Below, piece after piece: positions 15,946 through 17,016 of a DNA stretch of 17,016 nt (within the stretch, counting starts at the first letter, position 1; each line of letters starts with the position of its first letter). The notes below the pieces were generated by a model. The model did not search any database, was not told where the DNA came from, and saw nothing but the letters and a program-made list of their open reading frames with translations. Source of the DNA: Hyphomicrobiaceae bacterium (lineage in GTDB: Bacteria > Pseudomonadota > Alphaproteobacteria > Rhizobiales > Hyphomicrobiaceae); NCBI GenBank assembly GCA_013214245.1, contig JABSQE010000176.1, forward strand, positions 1 through 17,016, given 5' to 3'. Position numbers and translations under genes: made by a program.

Positions 15946-17016
15946 TCAAACTGAAAAGCCTCGAGCAAAATCATCGAGCAGACCAATCAATTCCTTCTCT
16001 GTATCTGTGGATAGTTTCTTTTCCATAGAAATCGAATTAATGACTTTGACACCATCGTCGCGCATAAAAGCTAGAAATTGCTTCTCAAATTCACAAATTG
16101 ATGAAACTGGAAGGTTATCGAGGTAACCTTTAGTGCCAGCAAATATTACACAAACTTGCTCTTCTGTCTTGAGAGGTGAGAATTGTGGTTGCTTCAAAAG
16201 CTCAGTTAAACGCTCACCACGCGCTAGCATCTTTTGCGTTGCTGCATCAAGATCAGAACCAAACTGGGCAAATGCAGCCATCTCTCGATATTGTGCCAAC
16301 TCTCCTTTTATTGAGCCAGCGACCTGCTTCATGGCTTTGAGCTGTGCTGAAGATCCTACACGGGATACTGAAAGGCCAACATTAACCGCAGGTCGGATGC
16401 CCTGATAAAAGAGATCTGTTTCTAGAAAAATCTGACCGTCGGTTATTGAAATAACATTGGTCGGAATGTATGCGGATACATCGTTTGCCTGTGTCTCAAT
16501 AACAGGCAAAGCTGTAAGCGACCCTAGACCATTTTCTTCATTCAGTTTAGCAGCGCGTTCTAGCAAGCGCGAGTGCAAATAAAACACATCCCCTGGATAA
16601 GCCTCCCGACCAGGAGGACGACGTAGCAGCAGAGACATCTGACGATAAGCAACTGCCTGTTTAGATAAGTCGTCATATCCTATTACAGAATGCATGCTAT
16701 TATCGCGGAAATATTCACCCATGGCGCAACCGGTAAACGGAGCGAGGAACTGCATAGGCGCAGAGTCAGACGCAGTAGCAGCCACAACGATGGAATAATC
16801 CATCGCACCACTTTCTTCCAAGATCTTGACAAATTGAGCTACAGTAGAGCGTTTTTGCCCGACGGCTACGTATATACAGTAAAGCTTTTGACTCTCATCG
16901 TCGCTATCATGAATGGCTTTCTGATTCAGAAAAGTATCAAGTATGATGGCTGTCTTGCCTGTTTGGCGATCTCCAATGATAAGCTCACGTTGACCACGAC
17001 CAATTGGTATCAATGC
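15946..17016 (-). CDS. atpA: F1 ATP synthase alpha subunit, 5' part beyond window edge
   Basis: Alpha makes up the catalytic ring with beta and supplies the arginine finger. The window holds 356 residues of roughly 510; the frame is open through the right edge, reading ALIPIGRGQREL, so the TTG at 17013 is an internal leucine codon and not a start. Visible motifs are Walker A GDRQTGKT, YAVGQKRSTVAQF-like sequence, LLRRPPGREAYPGDVFYLHSRLLERAAK and the arginine-finger motif SVSRVGSSAQLKAMKQVAGS, followed by the C-terminal helical domain. Sequence is intact. It is the most upstream atp gene visible; atpH would be expected beyond the edge. Confidence 0.97.
   Translation of the reverse strand, partial: ALIPIGRGQRELIIGDRQTGKTAIILDTFLNQKAIHDSDDESQKLYCIYVAVGQKRSTVAQFVKILEESGAMDYSIVVAATASDSAPMQFLAPFTGCAMGEYFRDNSMHSVIGYDDLSKQAVAYRQMSLLLRRPPGREAYPGDVFYLHSRLLERAAKLNEENGLGSLTALPVIETQANDVSAYIPTNVISITDGQIFLETDLFYQGIRPAVNVGLSVSRVGSSAQLKAMKQVAGSIKGELAQYREMAAFAQFGSDLDAATQKMLARGERLTELLKQPQFSPLKTEEQVCVIFAGTKGYLDNLPVSSICEFEKQFLAFMRDDGVKVINSISMEKKLSTDTEKELIGLLDDFARGFSV

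Overview
The window looks like a chromosomal segment of an alphaproteobacterium, most likely near Rhodospirillales. The clues are the atpA-atpG-atpD-atpC order, the wording of the F1 beta subunit (an Asn-Asn-Gly-Ser-type insertion before the MNEPPGAR stretch), and a ccoNOQP operon followed by ccoG. By eye the DNA is fairly AT-rich, with several long non-coding spacers and one badly decayed gene. This suggests a lineage undergoing genome reduction, such as a host-associated symbiont. That lifestyle is inference, and the species cannot be fixed from the sequence alone.

Layout. (1) Positions 1-4706, minus strand: a cbb3-type cytochrome c oxidase operon in the order ccoN, ccoO, ccoQ, ccoP, followed after a strong stem-loop by ccoG, which runs off the left edge. 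A perfect FNR/FixK-type box lies 87 bases upstream of ccoN and points to oxygen-responsive control. (2) Positions 5121-6182, minus strand: a type I (AnsA-like) L-asparaginase with two changes in normally conserved active-site positions. (3) Positions 6424-7082, minus strand: a family 2 glycosyltransferase pseudogene broken by frameshifts and a stop codon, followed by about 570 bases of AT-rich spacer. (4) Positions 7654-12609, plus strand: a tight four-gene cluster of ABC ATPase, ABC-2 permease, GldG-like protein and DUF4340 protein. This is a known but poorly understood transporter arrangement. (5) Positions 12950-17016, minus strand: F1 ATP synthase genes atpA (5' end beyond the right edge), atpG, atpD and atpC, with a hairpin terminator after atpC.

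How they fit together: the cbb3 oxidase reduces oxygen at high affinity and builds proton motive force, which the F1Fo ATP synthase turns into ATP, so respiratory energy conservation frames the window. The Gld-like ABC cluster is probably an envelope system with unknown substrate. I did not find a clearly new biological system. The items most worth a second look are the decayed glycosyltransferase, the asparaginase active-site changes, the ccoP-ccoG stem-loop and the extended N-terminus of the GldG-like protein.
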